In this document: positions 49,572 to 57,894 of the stretch, piece after piece
Numbering within the stretch: the first letter of the stretch is position 1
Layout of the letters: each line of letters starts with the position of its first letter
Assembly: GCF_041435355.1 (NCBI RefSeq)
Contig: NZ_CP108442.1
Location: 124,001-188,000, forward strand
Length of the DNA stretch: 64,000 nt
Origin: Streptomyces sp. NBC_01276
GTDB lineage: Bacteria > Actinomycetota > Actinomycetes > Streptomycetales > Streptomycetaceae
Direction: 5' to 3'
Notes under the pieces: generated by a model
Seen by the model: the letters and a program-made list of their open reading frames with translations, nothing else
Database searches by the model: none
What the model was told of the DNA's origin: nothing
Translations under genes and position numbers: made by a program

Positions 49572-52535
49572 TCATGTGGACTCCCCCGCCGTCCGCCGCA
49601 GCGCCGCGGCCAGCTGGGGCCGTCCCCGGATGCCGAGCTTGCGGTAGACCTTGGTCAGGTGGAGCTCGACGGTCCGGGGGGTGACGGCCAGTTCCTCGGC
49701 GACGGCCCGGTTGCCCAGGCCGTCGGCGGCGAGTGCCGCCACGCGCAGCTCGGCGCGGGTCAGCGCTCCCGTACCCGCCGCGGTCCTGTCCGGGGCCACG
49801 CCTCCCGCTCCCCGCCGCACGGACGCGGCCGGCGACGGGGAGGCCGACGGGAACCGGGGCGACGGCAGGCGCTCGGACGGGGACGGGGGCGCGGAACGGG
49901 ACGGCGGCGCGGAACGGGACGGGAGCGGGAGCCCGGTGGTCCCGGCCCCGGGGGCCGCCCCCCGGTCGCTGCCGAGCAGGGAGTCGACGGTCAGGTGGCC
50001 GGAGGACGGGGCGGTGCCGAGGGCGACCAGCGCCTGCCGGTACTGCCAGCTGACCGGCCTCCCGCGGCCCGGAGCCGGGATTCCCCCGACGCCCGCGGCC
50101 CCGGCCCCCTCCCCCAGCGCCGCGGCCATGGCGGTGGGCGAACCCCACAGCAGGGCCCGCCGGCGTTCCTCCGCGAGCAGCGCCGCGGCCGCCGGGTCTC
50201 CGGGCTCGCGGGCCCGCGCAGCGGCCGAACGCCACGGCAGCACCGCCGGGTTGACCGCCTGCCGGGCCAGCAGCTGCCGCCCGCACTCCAGCAGGTCGGC
50301 GAAGGCCTGGTCGCGCATTCCGCCGGCGAGCCGGACCCGGCCCCGGGCGTACAGCAGGTAGGCCCAGGGCAGCCCGCCCTCGGCGCCGGGCGGCAGCTCG
50401 GTCGCGAGGGCCCGCTCGGCCGCCGTCCTGTCGCCCCGCCGCAGGTGCAGCAGGGCCCGTAACGCGAGGGGGCCGGGAGCCATCAGCGGGTGCCAGCAGC
50501 GGCTGGGCATGATCGCCTCGCACCGGTCCAGGGCCTCGGCGGCGGCGCTTTCGCGGCCGGCGCGCAGTTCGGCGAGGCAGGTGACGAGCAGGGCGAGGCC
50601 CGCGACCGCACGCGCGTCGCTGCGCTCGGCGCCCACCAGGATCTCGTCGAGCGCGCGGCGCGCCTCCGCGGTGTCCCCGGTGAGGACGAGCGCGTGCGCG
50701 GCCGCCGCCCGGACGGTGGGCGGAACGTGCTCGCGCACCCGCGGGGCCAGTGCCGTCCGGGCGAGCCACCGGGCCCGGTCGATGTTCCGGCCGTGCTGCG
50801 CGGTGCGCCAGGCGGCGACGGCCGCTTCGGCGGAGCGTTCCGGCGCGGGCGGGCCGGTGTCGGGCAGGAGCGGCTCGCCGCTGTCGGCCGGGTCCGGCCT
50901 GCTGTACTCGGTGATCCAATGGAGGGCGCGCAGTCCCGACCGCTCGGCACTGCCCGGGCGGGCGGCGTCGGCGGCCCTGGCGATACGGGGGCGGGGGGTG
51001 TCGACGTCGCCCCGGGCCACGAGGAGTTCCGCGGCGTGCAGCAGGGCGCGGCCCGTCTCGGCGTCGGCGACCGCGTCGGCGACGGCCGCGGTCCCGTCGC
51101 CGGGGGTCTGCAGGGCGCGGTACAGGTGGCGGCTCGCGGCCTCGGGTCCGGTGGGCAGCACGGCCGCGCTCAGGTCGGTGAGGAGCCGGATCCGCAGGGC
51201 GGGTGGCACCGGCTCGCGCAGCGCCCGTTCGAGCAGCCGGGCCGCGCGGTCGGGCCGGCCGGTGGCCCGGCACTCCGCGGCCTCGCGGCGCAGGGCCTCC
51301 ACCGCCCAGGTGGCCCCGATCCGGCGGGCGTCCAGCAGCAGCCGGGCGAGCGCGCGGTCGGGCAGGGCCGCGCGGTGGGCCCAGTCGGCCGCCCGTGCGT
51401 GCAGTTCCTCGCGGTGTTCGCTGCCGAGGTCGGCGAGGACGGCGCGGGCCGCGGCGGCGGTCCGGAACGCGGGGCGTCGTCCCGGTGCGAGCAGGCCGGT
51501 TCCGCGCAGCAGTGCCAGGGCCCGGGAGGTGCCGAGGGCACGTGGGCCGGCCAGCGCGTCGATCAGGCCGGGGGTGCAGTCGGGTCCGGCGACGGCGATG
51601 GCGCGCAGGACTGCGAGGAGTTCGTCGGGCAGCAGGGCCAGGGTCCGTACGGTGCGTTCCCGTACCGCCTCCGCCGCGCTCTCCTCCAGCCGGCCGGGGT
51701 GGTCGGTGCCGGGCGTCCAGCCGTGCCGGACGAACCGTCCGACGATCGAGCGCATCAGGGCCGGGCTGCCGTCGGCGTGCCGGACCGCGTCGGCGAGGAA
51801 GGCCTCGTCCACCGGGGCCTGCCAGCTCCCGGCGATGAACTCGCCGACGGCGCCGTCCGACAGCGGGCCCAGGGTCAGCGTGTGGCGGGTCACGGCGTCC
51901 TCGCCGGCCAGGGTGCAGGGATCGATCCGTTCGTCCGCTGCGGCCGGAACGGCGCTGTTGCGGGACGTGAGGAGCATCAGGGGCAGCCCGGCCAGCCTGC
52001 GGGCCAGCGACCGCAGGGCGCGCAGCGACTGCGGGTCGGCCCACTGGACGTCGTCGACGACGAGGAGCAGGGGTCCGCCGCGGGCGGCCTCCAGGACGTC
52101 GGCGCACAGGTCCGGGTCCGTCGTCCGGCGGGGCCGCGCGCCGTCGGCGTGCCCGGCCGCTTGTCGTACGGTGCCGTGGGACGGGGAGCCGGGGCCGGTG
52201 CGGGCGGGCGCGGAGAGCAGTGCGCCGAGCCGCCCGGCCACGCCGTGGGGCAGCCCGGCCTCCTCCGCCGTCGCCCGGACGGCGGCGACCCCCATGCCCG
52301 CGCCCCCGGCCAGGGCCGCCGCGTGGTCGAGCAGTGCGCTGCGTCCCGTGCCGGGCGGCCCGTGGACCTCGACGAGCGCCGGCCGTCCCGTGCGCACCTG
52401 TCCCAGCAGGCCGTGCAGCAGGCCGGCCTCGGCGTCCCGTCCGATGAGGGCGGCCGGTTCCCCGGTCCCGCCCGGCCGCCTCCGGTGCGCCGGTGGCGTG
52501 GCGCGAACCGGGTGCTCCGCTGTCGTCCGCTCCAT
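49572..52535 (-). CDS. LAL2: LuxR-family regulator with TTA codon and Walker A Lys-to-Arg change
   Basis: 987 residues. ATG at 52535 has GGAGGA 10 nt upstream. The ATPase region reads HGPPGTGRSALL, with Arg65 where the Walker A lysine should be; Walker B LLLVVDDVQWAD is intact. The C-terminal LuxR domain reads LTRAELRVAALAADGLGNRAVAEEL ... VELHLTKVYRKLGIRG. A TTA leucine codon at 50460-50462 (in frame, LALRALL) makes translation depend on bldA tRNA if that system is present. It stands between the other two LAL genes on the same strand, so the three probably form one regulatory block. ATP hydrolysis is likely reduced by the Arg change; this is inference. Confidence 0.92.
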   Translation of the reverse strand: MERTTAEHPVRATPPAHRRRPGGTGEPAALIGRDAEAGLLHGLLGQVRTGRPALVEVHGPPGTGRSALLDHAAALAGGAGMGVAAVRATAEEAGLPHGVAGRLGALLSAPARTGPGSPSHGTVRQAAGHADGARPRRTTDPDLCADVLEAARGGPLLLVVDDVQWADPQSLRALRSLARRLAGLPLMLLTSRNSAVPAAADERIDPCTLAGEDAVTRHTLTLGPLSDGAVGEFIAGSWQAPVDEAFLADAVRHADGSPALMRSIVGRFVRHGWTPGTDHPGRLEESAAEAVRERTVRTLALLPDELLAVLRAIAVAGPDCTPGLIDALAGPRALGTSRALALLRGTGLLAPGRRPAFRTAAAARAVLADLGSEHREELHARAADWAHRAALPDRALARLLLDARRIGATWAVEALRREAAECRATGRPDRAARLLERALREPVPPALRIRLLTDLSAAVLPTGPEAASRHLYRALQTPGDGTAAVADAVADAETGRALLHAAELLVARGDVDTPRPRIARAADAARPGSAERSGLRALHWITEYSRPDPADSGEPLLPDTGPPAPERSAEAAVAAWRTAQHGRNIDRARWLARTALAPRVREHVPPTVRAAAAHALVLTGDTAEARRALDEILVGAERSDARAVAGLALLVTCLAELRAGRESAAAEALDRCEAIMPSRCWHPLMAPGPLALRALLHLRRGDRTAAERALATELPPGAEGGLPWAYLLYARGRVRLAGGMRDQAFADLLECGRQLLARQAVNPAVLPWRSAAARAREPGDPAAAALLAEERRRALLWGSPTAMAAALGEGAGAAGVGGIPAPGRGRPVSWQYRQALVALGTAPSSGHLTVDSLLGSDRGAAPGAGTTGLPLPSRSAPPSRSAPPSPSERLPSPRFPSASPSPAASVRRGAGGVAPDRTAAGTGALTRAELRVAALAADGLGNRAVAEELAVTPRTVELHLTKVYRKLGIRGRPQLAAALRRTAGEST

Positions 52536-52624
52536 GACTGTCCGTCCTCCAGGGGTGTCGTGTCGATCGGGGCTCCCCCGGCTGCCGCCCGGGTGTGCCC
52601 CCGGCTGCGTGACGTCCCCGGGAC

Positions 52625-55498
52625 TCAGGACGTGGCGGAGAGGCCGTCCGCCGGTCTGGGCGCGCCGGGGTGGCGGCCGAGGCCGCGCGGCAGGTCGGCG
52701 CGGCCGCGCACGTCGAGCTTGCGGTAGACGTTGGTCAGGTGCATCTCCACCGTGCGCGGGGTGATGAACAGGGCTTCCGCGATCCCCTTGTTGCTGTGGC
52801 CGCGCTCGGCGAGCGTCGCGATCCGGCGCTCGCTGTGGGTGAGGGAGTCGAGGGGGATGGTCGCGAGCTGCGGCATCCGGCCTCCCGCGGTCACCAGCGC
52901 GTCGCGCGCGACGGCGGCGAGCACGCGGTAGCCGCAGCGGGTGGCGAGGCCGATGGCCCGGCGCAGATGGCCGCGGGCGCCGCGGGCGTCCCCGAGGGCG
53001 AGCAGTTCACGGCCGAGCTGGTATTCGGCCTTGGCGAGGTCCAGCCGGGCCGGGGACTCGGACAGCAGGTCGACGGCCCGGCCCAGCAGGCCCGTACGGT
53101 CGCGGCCTTCGACGACCGAGGCCTCCGCGATCAGGCCCAGGCCCAGGGCGCGCGGCGTGCCCCAGCGGCGGGCGCGTTCCCGGGCGGCCGCGACGATGCC
53201 GGCGGCTTCGGCTCCCCGGCCCAGGCCGCCGAGGGTGGTGGCGGTGGGCAGCCACCAGGGGGCCAGGACCGGGTTGGCGATGCCGGCCTCCTCCTCGCTG
53301 CGGCCGCAGCGGCGCCACAGTTCCAGGGCGCCTTCCAGATCGCCCAGTTCCCGTAGGATCCGGCCCTTCGTGTACAGGTAGTGCTGCCATTCCCAGACGC
53401 TCCGGTCCAGGTCGGGCGCGGAACGGGCGAGCGCGTCGAGTACGGCGGCCGCCTGCCGGGGCTCGCCCTGGGAGAGGAGTACGGAGCTCAGCGCGATGCG
53501 CGCGAACGGTGGGGCCCCGGCCGGTCCGACGGCCTCGACGGCGGCCCAGGCGTCCCGTGCGGCGCCGGGTACGTCGCCGATGCCGTGGAGGATCAGGGAC
53601 CTGCCCGCCAGCGCGGCGCGGCGCGGCCACAGCGGCGGGTGGGTCTCGGCCGGGGACAGCGCCTGGTCCAGTGCCGTCAGTGCTTCGTCGACGGAGTCGG
53701 CGAGCGCGAGCACGGCCGAGCAGCAGAACACGCCCCAGCCCGCGGTGCCCGGCTCGTCGGCGCGCAGGGCCTTGCGGGCGAGCGCGGCCGCCCGGCCCGC
53801 GGATCCGCCGTCCAGCGCGGCGAAGGCGCTGAGGGCCGCGAGCAGCCGCCGGTCGGCCGGGCTGTGTCCGCTCGGCACGGGCAGGGCGGCGGCCCGGGCG
53901 CGGGCCGCGGGCAGGGCCGTCCGGTCGTTCACCGCCGTGGCCAGCAGGGCGGATTCGACGGTGACGCGCACTTCGCGGTCGGCGGGCTCCGGGCCGGCAC
54001 CGGTCCCGGCGCGCAGCTCGCCCAGCACCCGCTCCAGTAATCGCAGCGCCTCGGGGGCCCGGCGGGTGCCGAGCGCCATCATGGCGTACTGCACTGCGAC
54101 GGGTGCCCGTTCCCGCGGGTGCGGCATGAGGTCGAGTGCCTGGCGCAGGTGCCACAGCGCGTCCGCGGGCGAGACGAAGGTACGGCCCGCCGCGCGGGCC
54201 AGTTCGACGTGCAGGTTGCCGCGCTCGGTGGCGGTGAGCCCGCTGCCCGGGGAACCGTGCAGCCAGCGGCCGGCGGCCCCGACGGTCGCACGGGTCGGTG
54301 CTTCGGCGAGGGCTTCGCGCAGCACGGCGAACATCCACGGTTCGTCGATCCGCTCCAGCAGGGCGAGCTGCTCGGCGACTTCGGCCGCGGGGCGCCCGGC
54401 GTCGCTGAGGACCCGGGCGGCGCGGACCCGCAGTCCGCGCAGCTCCTGGCAGTCCAGGGCCGCGAGGACCGCCGTGCGGATCCCCTCGCGCATCCGCGGC
54501 GGAGAGTCGGCCGGTACGGCCTCGATGTGGCGCAGCCGGCCCAGCGCGGACTCCACCTGCCGTCCGCTCAGCCCGCTGAGCGCGGCGAGCGGGTCGGCGG
54601 CGGCGCTGCCGAGCACGGCGAGGGCCGTGGCCACCTGCCGGACGGGGCGGGGGCCGGCGGCGAGGAACTCGGGGACCAGGGAGGCCAGCACGCTCTGGTG
54701 GACGGTGCCCAGCTGGTGCAGGGCGTCGGCGCCCGGCGGGATCCCCACGGTGCGCAGGGTGTGGAGCAGTCGGTCGAGCAGCAGCGGGTTGCCGCCGGTG
54801 ATCTCCGTGCAGCGCCGGACGAACGGCTGGTCGGCCGGGGCTCCGAGGACGCGCGTGATCATTCGCTGGGTTTCGCGCTCGTCCAGCGGCCCGAGTTCCA
54901 GGAGGGCGCAGCGGTCCTGGGCGAGGATCTCTGTGAGCACCCGGGTACCGGGGCCCGGGACGCCGGTGCGCTGGGCCAGGACGATCAGCAGGGGCTGCCC
55001 GGCGGACCGGCGCAGGATGAAGTCGGCGCAGCGCATGGAGGCTTCGTCGCACCACTGGGCGTCGTCGATGACCAGGGCGGTGGGGCCGTCGGCGAGCAGC
55101 TCCAGGGCGCGCCGGTGCAGCCGGCGCCAGTCGCGGTGCGTATCGCGCGGCCCGGGGGCGTCGCACGGTCCGTCGGCCGCGTCCGGTCGTACGGGCGGGC
55201 TCTCGGGCGGGCTCTCGGGCGGCGGTTCGAGGAGGGCGTCGACCGCGCGGACCCGGCAGGCGGCTCCGGGAAGGCCGGCGACGCGGCGTACGGCCATGCC
55301 CTCGGCCGCCAGACGCTCGCTCGCGACGGCCAGCAGACGGGTCCGGCCGATCCCGGCGGGCCCCCTGACGAGCACGGCACGCGCGGTCCCCTCCCGGGCG
55401 GCCGCGGCGTGGCGCAGCAGGGCGTCGAGTTCGGCGGTGTGGGTGTCCAGGCTCCGGGCCGGGCCGTGGGCCCGGGCGGAACCGACCGTGACCACCAC
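52625..55498 (-). CDS. LAL3: LuxR-family regulator with TTA codon and Walker A Lys-to-Arg change
   Basis: 957 residues from GTG at 55498, preceded by GGAAGAGGG at 7-8 nt. An open frame continues upstream to 55753 but lacks a ribosome site and does not look like protein. The ATPase P-loop reads RGPAGIGRTRLL, with Arg52 for the usual Lys; the Walker B-like sequence is ALVIDDAQWCD. The C-terminal LuxR helix-turn-helix is THSERRIATLAERGHSNKGI ... VEMHLTNVYRKLDVRG. A TTA codon lies at 54038-54040 (ALRLLERVL). It is the first gene of the minus-strand regulatory block and is divergent from the PPTase gene, so their shared upstream region is a candidate control point. Confidence 0.92.
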   Translation of the reverse strand: MVVTVGSARAHGPARSLDTHTAELDALLRHAAAAREGTARAVLVRGPAGIGRTRLLAVASERLAAEGMAVRRVAGLPGAACRVRAVDALLEPPPESPPESPPVRPDAADGPCDAPGPRDTHRDWRRLHRRALELLADGPTALVIDDAQWCDEASMRCADFILRRSAGQPLLIVLAQRTGVPGPGTRVLTEILAQDRCALLELGPLDERETQRMITRVLGAPADQPFVRRCTEITGGNPLLLDRLLHTLRTVGIPPGADALHQLGTVHQSVLASLVPEFLAAGPRPVRQVATALAVLGSAAADPLAALSGLSGRQVESALGRLRHIEAVPADSPPRMREGIRTAVLAALDCQELRGLRVRAARVLSDAGRPAAEVAEQLALLERIDEPWMFAVLREALAEAPTRATVGAAGRWLHGSPGSGLTATERGNLHVELARAAGRTFVSPADALWHLRQALDLMPHPRERAPVAVQYAMMALGTRRAPEALRLLERVLGELRAGTGAGPEPADREVRVTVESALLATAVNDRTALPAARARAAALPVPSGHSPADRRLLAALSAFAALDGGSAGRAAALARKALRADEPGTAGWGVFCCSAVLALADSVDEALTALDQALSPAETHPPLWPRRAALAGRSLILHGIGDVPGAARDAWAAVEAVGPAGAPPFARIALSSVLLSQGEPRQAAAVLDALARSAPDLDRSVWEWQHYLYTKGRILRELGDLEGALELWRRCGRSEEEAGIANPVLAPWWLPTATTLGGLGRGAEAAGIVAAARERARRWGTPRALGLGLIAEASVVEGRDRTGLLGRAVDLLSESPARLDLAKAEYQLGRELLALGDARGARGHLRRAIGLATRCGYRVLAAVARDALVTAGGRMPQLATIPLDSLTHSERRIATLAERGHSNKGIAEALFITPRTVEMHLTNVYRKLDVRGRADLPRGLGRHPGAPRPADGLSATS

Positions 55499-55863
55499 AG
55501 TATTTCCCTCTTCCTGAAACCGTTCCTGGCATCCGGTGTCCCAAACGCCATAATCCTCCCCCCGTACAAACAAGATCGTAGGCGACACCAAGGGAGAACT
55601 CGGAAGAGATCCGGCGGATTTGAGCCAGAATGCACTGATCCTTGGCCAAGGCGCGCCAGACGCCTCCAGCGGGGTGCGGTAAAGGGGCGCATCATTTCGG
55701 CCGTTCCGCTCGGCCGAATTCCCGAGCACCCGAAGAAACGACGGGAACGGCACGGCCGCGGACGGTGGAGGCGGAACGGTATTCGGCCATCAATTCCTTC
55801 TTTATGCCCTGCGCTATCGTGCCCGAACAGCCGTCCGCCGATGCCGAGAGACCGGAGCGCCCC
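55499..55863. promoter_or_regulatory. Divergent control region between LAL3 and the PPTase
   Basis: 365 bp without a supported gene, with a relatively AT-rich section at 55500-55600. Two perfect inverted repeats stand out: CCTTGGCCAAGG at 55640-55651 and TTCGGCCG-(7 nt)-CGGCCGAA at 55696-55718. Either could be an operator; the second could also form a leader hairpin for the PPTase transcript. Promoter elements cannot be assigned with confidence. Confidence 0.45.
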
Positions 55864-56742
55864 GTGCAGTCCTCCCTGGAGCCCGCCTGCCCGCCGCCGG
55901 GCTGGGCCGTCTCGGACTGGCCCGCGGTGCGGCCCGTGCCGGCCGAAGGGGCGCTGGACCTGTGGCTGCTGCACGTCTCCGACGCGGGGCTGCGCTCCGT
56001 CGTCCTGGACCGGTCCCCGCTGGACGAGGAGGAACGCGCCCGGGTCGCGGCCTTCGTCTACCCGGCCGACCGCGACCGCTACGTGGCCGCGCACCTGACC
56101 CTGCGCCGGGTGCTCTGCGCCTACCGGGGCGTCACCCCGGCGGAGCTGACGTTCGCACGCCAGTCCTGCCCGTGCTGCGGCGGACCGCACGGCCGTCCCG
56201 TCCTGGCGGGCCCCGGTGGGCCGCACTTCTCGATGTCCCACACCGGCGGCCTGGTGTTGATCGCGGTGGCCGGGCGGCCCGTCGGTGTCGACGTCGAGCG
56301 GCTTCCGGCGCCGCACAAGGCCACCACGGTCGGCGAAGTGCTGCACCCGGCGGAGCAGAGGGAGATCCATGCCGCGCCGCCGTCGTTGCGCCCCGCGGTC
56401 TTCGCCCGGCTGTGGGCGCGCAAGGAGGCGTACCTGAAGGGACTCGGCACCGGCGTCGGCCGCGGCCCCGACCTGGACTACCTGGGCAACCCCGCACCCG
56501 GCGCCCCGGCCCGGCCGCCCGGCTGGACCGTGAAGGACGTACCCGTGGGACCGGAACACGCGGCGGCCCTGGCCCTTTCGCGCCCCGCCGGCGGCCCCGA
56601 CCTCGTGGTCCGCTCCCACTTCCTCGGTTCGCTGGACCGGGCCGCGCCCCTGACGCTGAACGGGGTCCCGACCGGAGCGGATTTCACCCGACCCCTTCCC
56701 GGACGAGGCGCCCCGACGGAAAGCCGAATGACCGGAAGGTGA
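55864..56742 (+). CDS. 4'-phosphopantetheinyl transferase, Sfp type
   Basis: 292 residues from GTG at 55864, which has GGAG 6 nt upstream; earlier in-frame starts (ATG 55804, ATG 55642) have no ribosome site. Family motifs: GRPVLAGPGGPHFSMSHTGG, the magnesium-binding VGVDVERL, and FARLWARKEAYLKGLGTG (the W-x2-KEA-x2-K signature). It transfers phosphopantetheine from CoA to the serine of carrier proteins, and in this position it most likely activates the PKS ACPs. It is the only plus-strand gene at this end of the cluster, is divergent from LAL3, and is followed closely by a strong hairpin. The last 40 residues after the catalytic core are not recognisable. Confidence 0.93.
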   Translation: MQSSLEPACPPPGWAVSDWPAVRPVPAEGALDLWLLHVSDAGLRSVVLDRSPLDEEERARVAAFVYPADRDRYVAAHLTLRRVLCAYRGVTPAELTFARQSCPCCGGPHGRPVLAGPGGPHFSMSHTGGLVLIAVAGRPVGVDVERLPAPHKATTVGEVLHPAEQREIHAAPPSLRPAVFARLWARKEAYLKGLGTGVGRGPDLDYLGNPAPGAPARPPGWTVKDVPVGPEHAAALALSRPAGGPDLVVRSHFLGSLDRAAPLTLNGVPTGADFTRPLPGRGAPTESRMTGR

Positions 56743-56748
56743 ACTCGC

Positions 56749-56775
56749 GGACTTCCGGATCCGCCCCGGAAGTCC
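56749..56775 (+). terminator. Strong hairpin after the PPTase gene
   Basis: Perfect 10-bp arms ggacttccgg / ccggaagtcc with a 7-nt loop, beginning 6 nt after the PPTase stop codon. There is no T tract, as is common in Streptomyces. A transcript end here supports placing the cluster border at this point. Confidence 0.75.
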
Positions 56776-57010
56776 CCGCGGAAGGGACGCGAGCGCCGCC
56801 TCCCTCCCCAATGCGACCCCAATCCGGAGCCCTTTGGCTTCCGATCCGGCCGGGGGATCGAGCCAGCCGGAGAGGCCGAATCGAATACGGTTTCACGCCC
56901 GTGCGACTTCGGTGGCCGAAGGCCGGGGCAGCTGACCCACCGGGCAGCACGGGCCCGATACGAGCGCCCCCGCCGGGCGCCGGGCCGGCACCCCTCCTGA
57001 GCCGGAGTGG
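56776..57010. other. Non-coding stretch between the PPTase terminator and the decamer array
   Basis: I see no gene here. A small hairpin, cttcgg-tgg-ccgaag, lies at 56907-56921. Open frames on either strand run through it but have no ribosome site or protein-like composition. Confidence 0.5.
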
Positions 57011-57137
57011 CGCCACCCGACGCCACTCGACGCCATCTGGCACCACCTGGCACCACCCGACACCTGACACCACCTGGCACCACCTGGCGCCACTCGGGGC
57101 CACTTGGCACCACTCGGGGCCGTCCGGCACCACCAGC
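57011..57137. repeat. Array of 13 imperfect 10-bp repeats
   Basis: Period of 10 bp, variants of caccacctgg / cgccactcgg / ggccacttgg. The units start at 57011 and run to 57137; the sixth unit is shortened to 7 bp. Spacing by one helical turn places the same bases on one face of DNA. The array lies about 150 bp upstream of a ribbon-helix-helix protein gene whose start region carries related ggcgcca sequences. A protein-binding array is possible; a decaying simple repeat is the alternative. Confidence 0.85.
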
Positions 57138-57246
57138 AGCCCATGAGCACCGATGACACCAAGCACCACACCCCCGAACTCCATCGCATTTCCGCAGATC
57201 AGCGCGCTGTAGACCTCAACCCGATCCGTGGATGCCCGCGCACCCC

Positions 57247-57285
57247 TTGCGCATGGCGCCACTATGGCGCCATCATGGCGTCATG
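57247..57285 (+). promoter_or_regulatory. Three 11-bp direct repeats and possible leaderless promoter at the RHH gene start
   Basis: atggcgccact, atggcgccatc and atggcgtcatg start at 57253, 57264 and 57275, an exact 11-bp period. The last copy contains the start codon at 57283. TTGCGC at 57247 and CATCAT at 57271 have an 18-bp spacer and would place the transcription start at the ATG, giving a leaderless message. Ribbon-helix-helix proteins typically bind short repeats one turn apart, so self-repression is a reasonable hypothesis. Confidence 0.5.
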
Positions 57286-57801
57286 GACCTCACTCCGTAT
57301 GTCGACACCCTCCGCCGCGAACTGGCGGTGGCCGCCGAAGCCGGCGGCGACGAAGCCCGAGAGCTGGCAGAGAGACTCACCGCTCCCCTGGAGTCGGCGA
57401 CCCGGCTGACCATGCTCCACGTGCTCTCCGCCGCGATGGACGAGGTCACCCGTGAACTCGCCCCCGGCTCGGTCGACGTACGTCTGCGCGGCCTGGACCC
57501 CGACTTCGTGGTGACGCTGCCGCCCGTCGAAGGCGGCACCCCGGAGGTAACCGCCGCCCCCGTCGAACCGGTCGGCGCGCAGACGCCCGCCGAGGGCGAC
57601 GAGACCGGCACCGCCCGCGTCAACCTGCGTCTGCCCGCCCATCTCAAGGCGCGGGCCGAGGAGGCCGCGAGCCGTGAGGGCCTGTCGGTCAACGCGTGGC
57701 TGGTGCGGGCCGTATCGGCCGCGGTCGACGGCGGCACCCGGCCGCGTACGACGCAGAAGTCCCAGACCGTCGGACAGAGCTTCACGGGGTGGGTCCGCTA
57801 G
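57283..57801 (+). CDS. Ribbon-helix-helix (HicB/Arc-like) DNA-binding protein
   Basis: 172 residues. The C-terminal segment ARVNLRLPAHLKARAEEAAS followed by REGLSVNAWLVRAV is a clear ribbon-helix-helix fold (about residues 107-148). The N-terminal 100 residues (MDLTPYVDTLRREL...) are helical with an acidic linker and are not a known enzyme. ATG at 57283 is preferred although it has no ribosome site, because it coincides with a possible leaderless promoter and lies inside the repeats; ATGs at 57232 and 57253 are in frame alternatives. No HicA-like toxin gene is adjacent, so calling it an antitoxin is not supported here. It precedes the DUF4097 and ABC transporter genes on the same strand and may regulate them. 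Confidence 0.85.
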   Translation: MDLTPYVDTLRRELAVAAEAGGDEARELAERLTAPLESATRLTMLHVLSAAMDEVTRELAPGSVDVRLRGLDPDFVVTLPPVEGGTPEVTAAPVEPVGAQTPAEGDETGTARVNLRLPAHLKARAEEAASREGLSVNAWLVRAVSAAVDGGTRPRTTQKSQTVGQSFTGWVR

Positions 57802-57894
57802 CCGCACCATCCCCTCGACGCCACCCGCACCACTTCACCCACACCGCGTCCCACCAGCGGGGACATCCAGAAGAGCCAAGAGGACGGGACAGCC

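Noticed and set aside
46513..52107. 1864-codon minus-strand open frame across LAL1 and LAL2
   Set aside because: Shifted frame of the two LAL genes; Arg/Pro/Gly-rich, no motifs, and crosses their stop and start codons.
56684..57262. Minus-strand frames with a repeated V-x-P-x-G-x-x-W pattern
   Set aside because: The periodicity comes from the decamer DNA repeat; there is no ribosome site, and other frames show the same repeat. Not convincing as protein.
57283..57801. Naming the ribbon-helix-helix protein a HicB antitoxin
   Set aside because: No small HicA-type toxin gene is adjacent on either strand.
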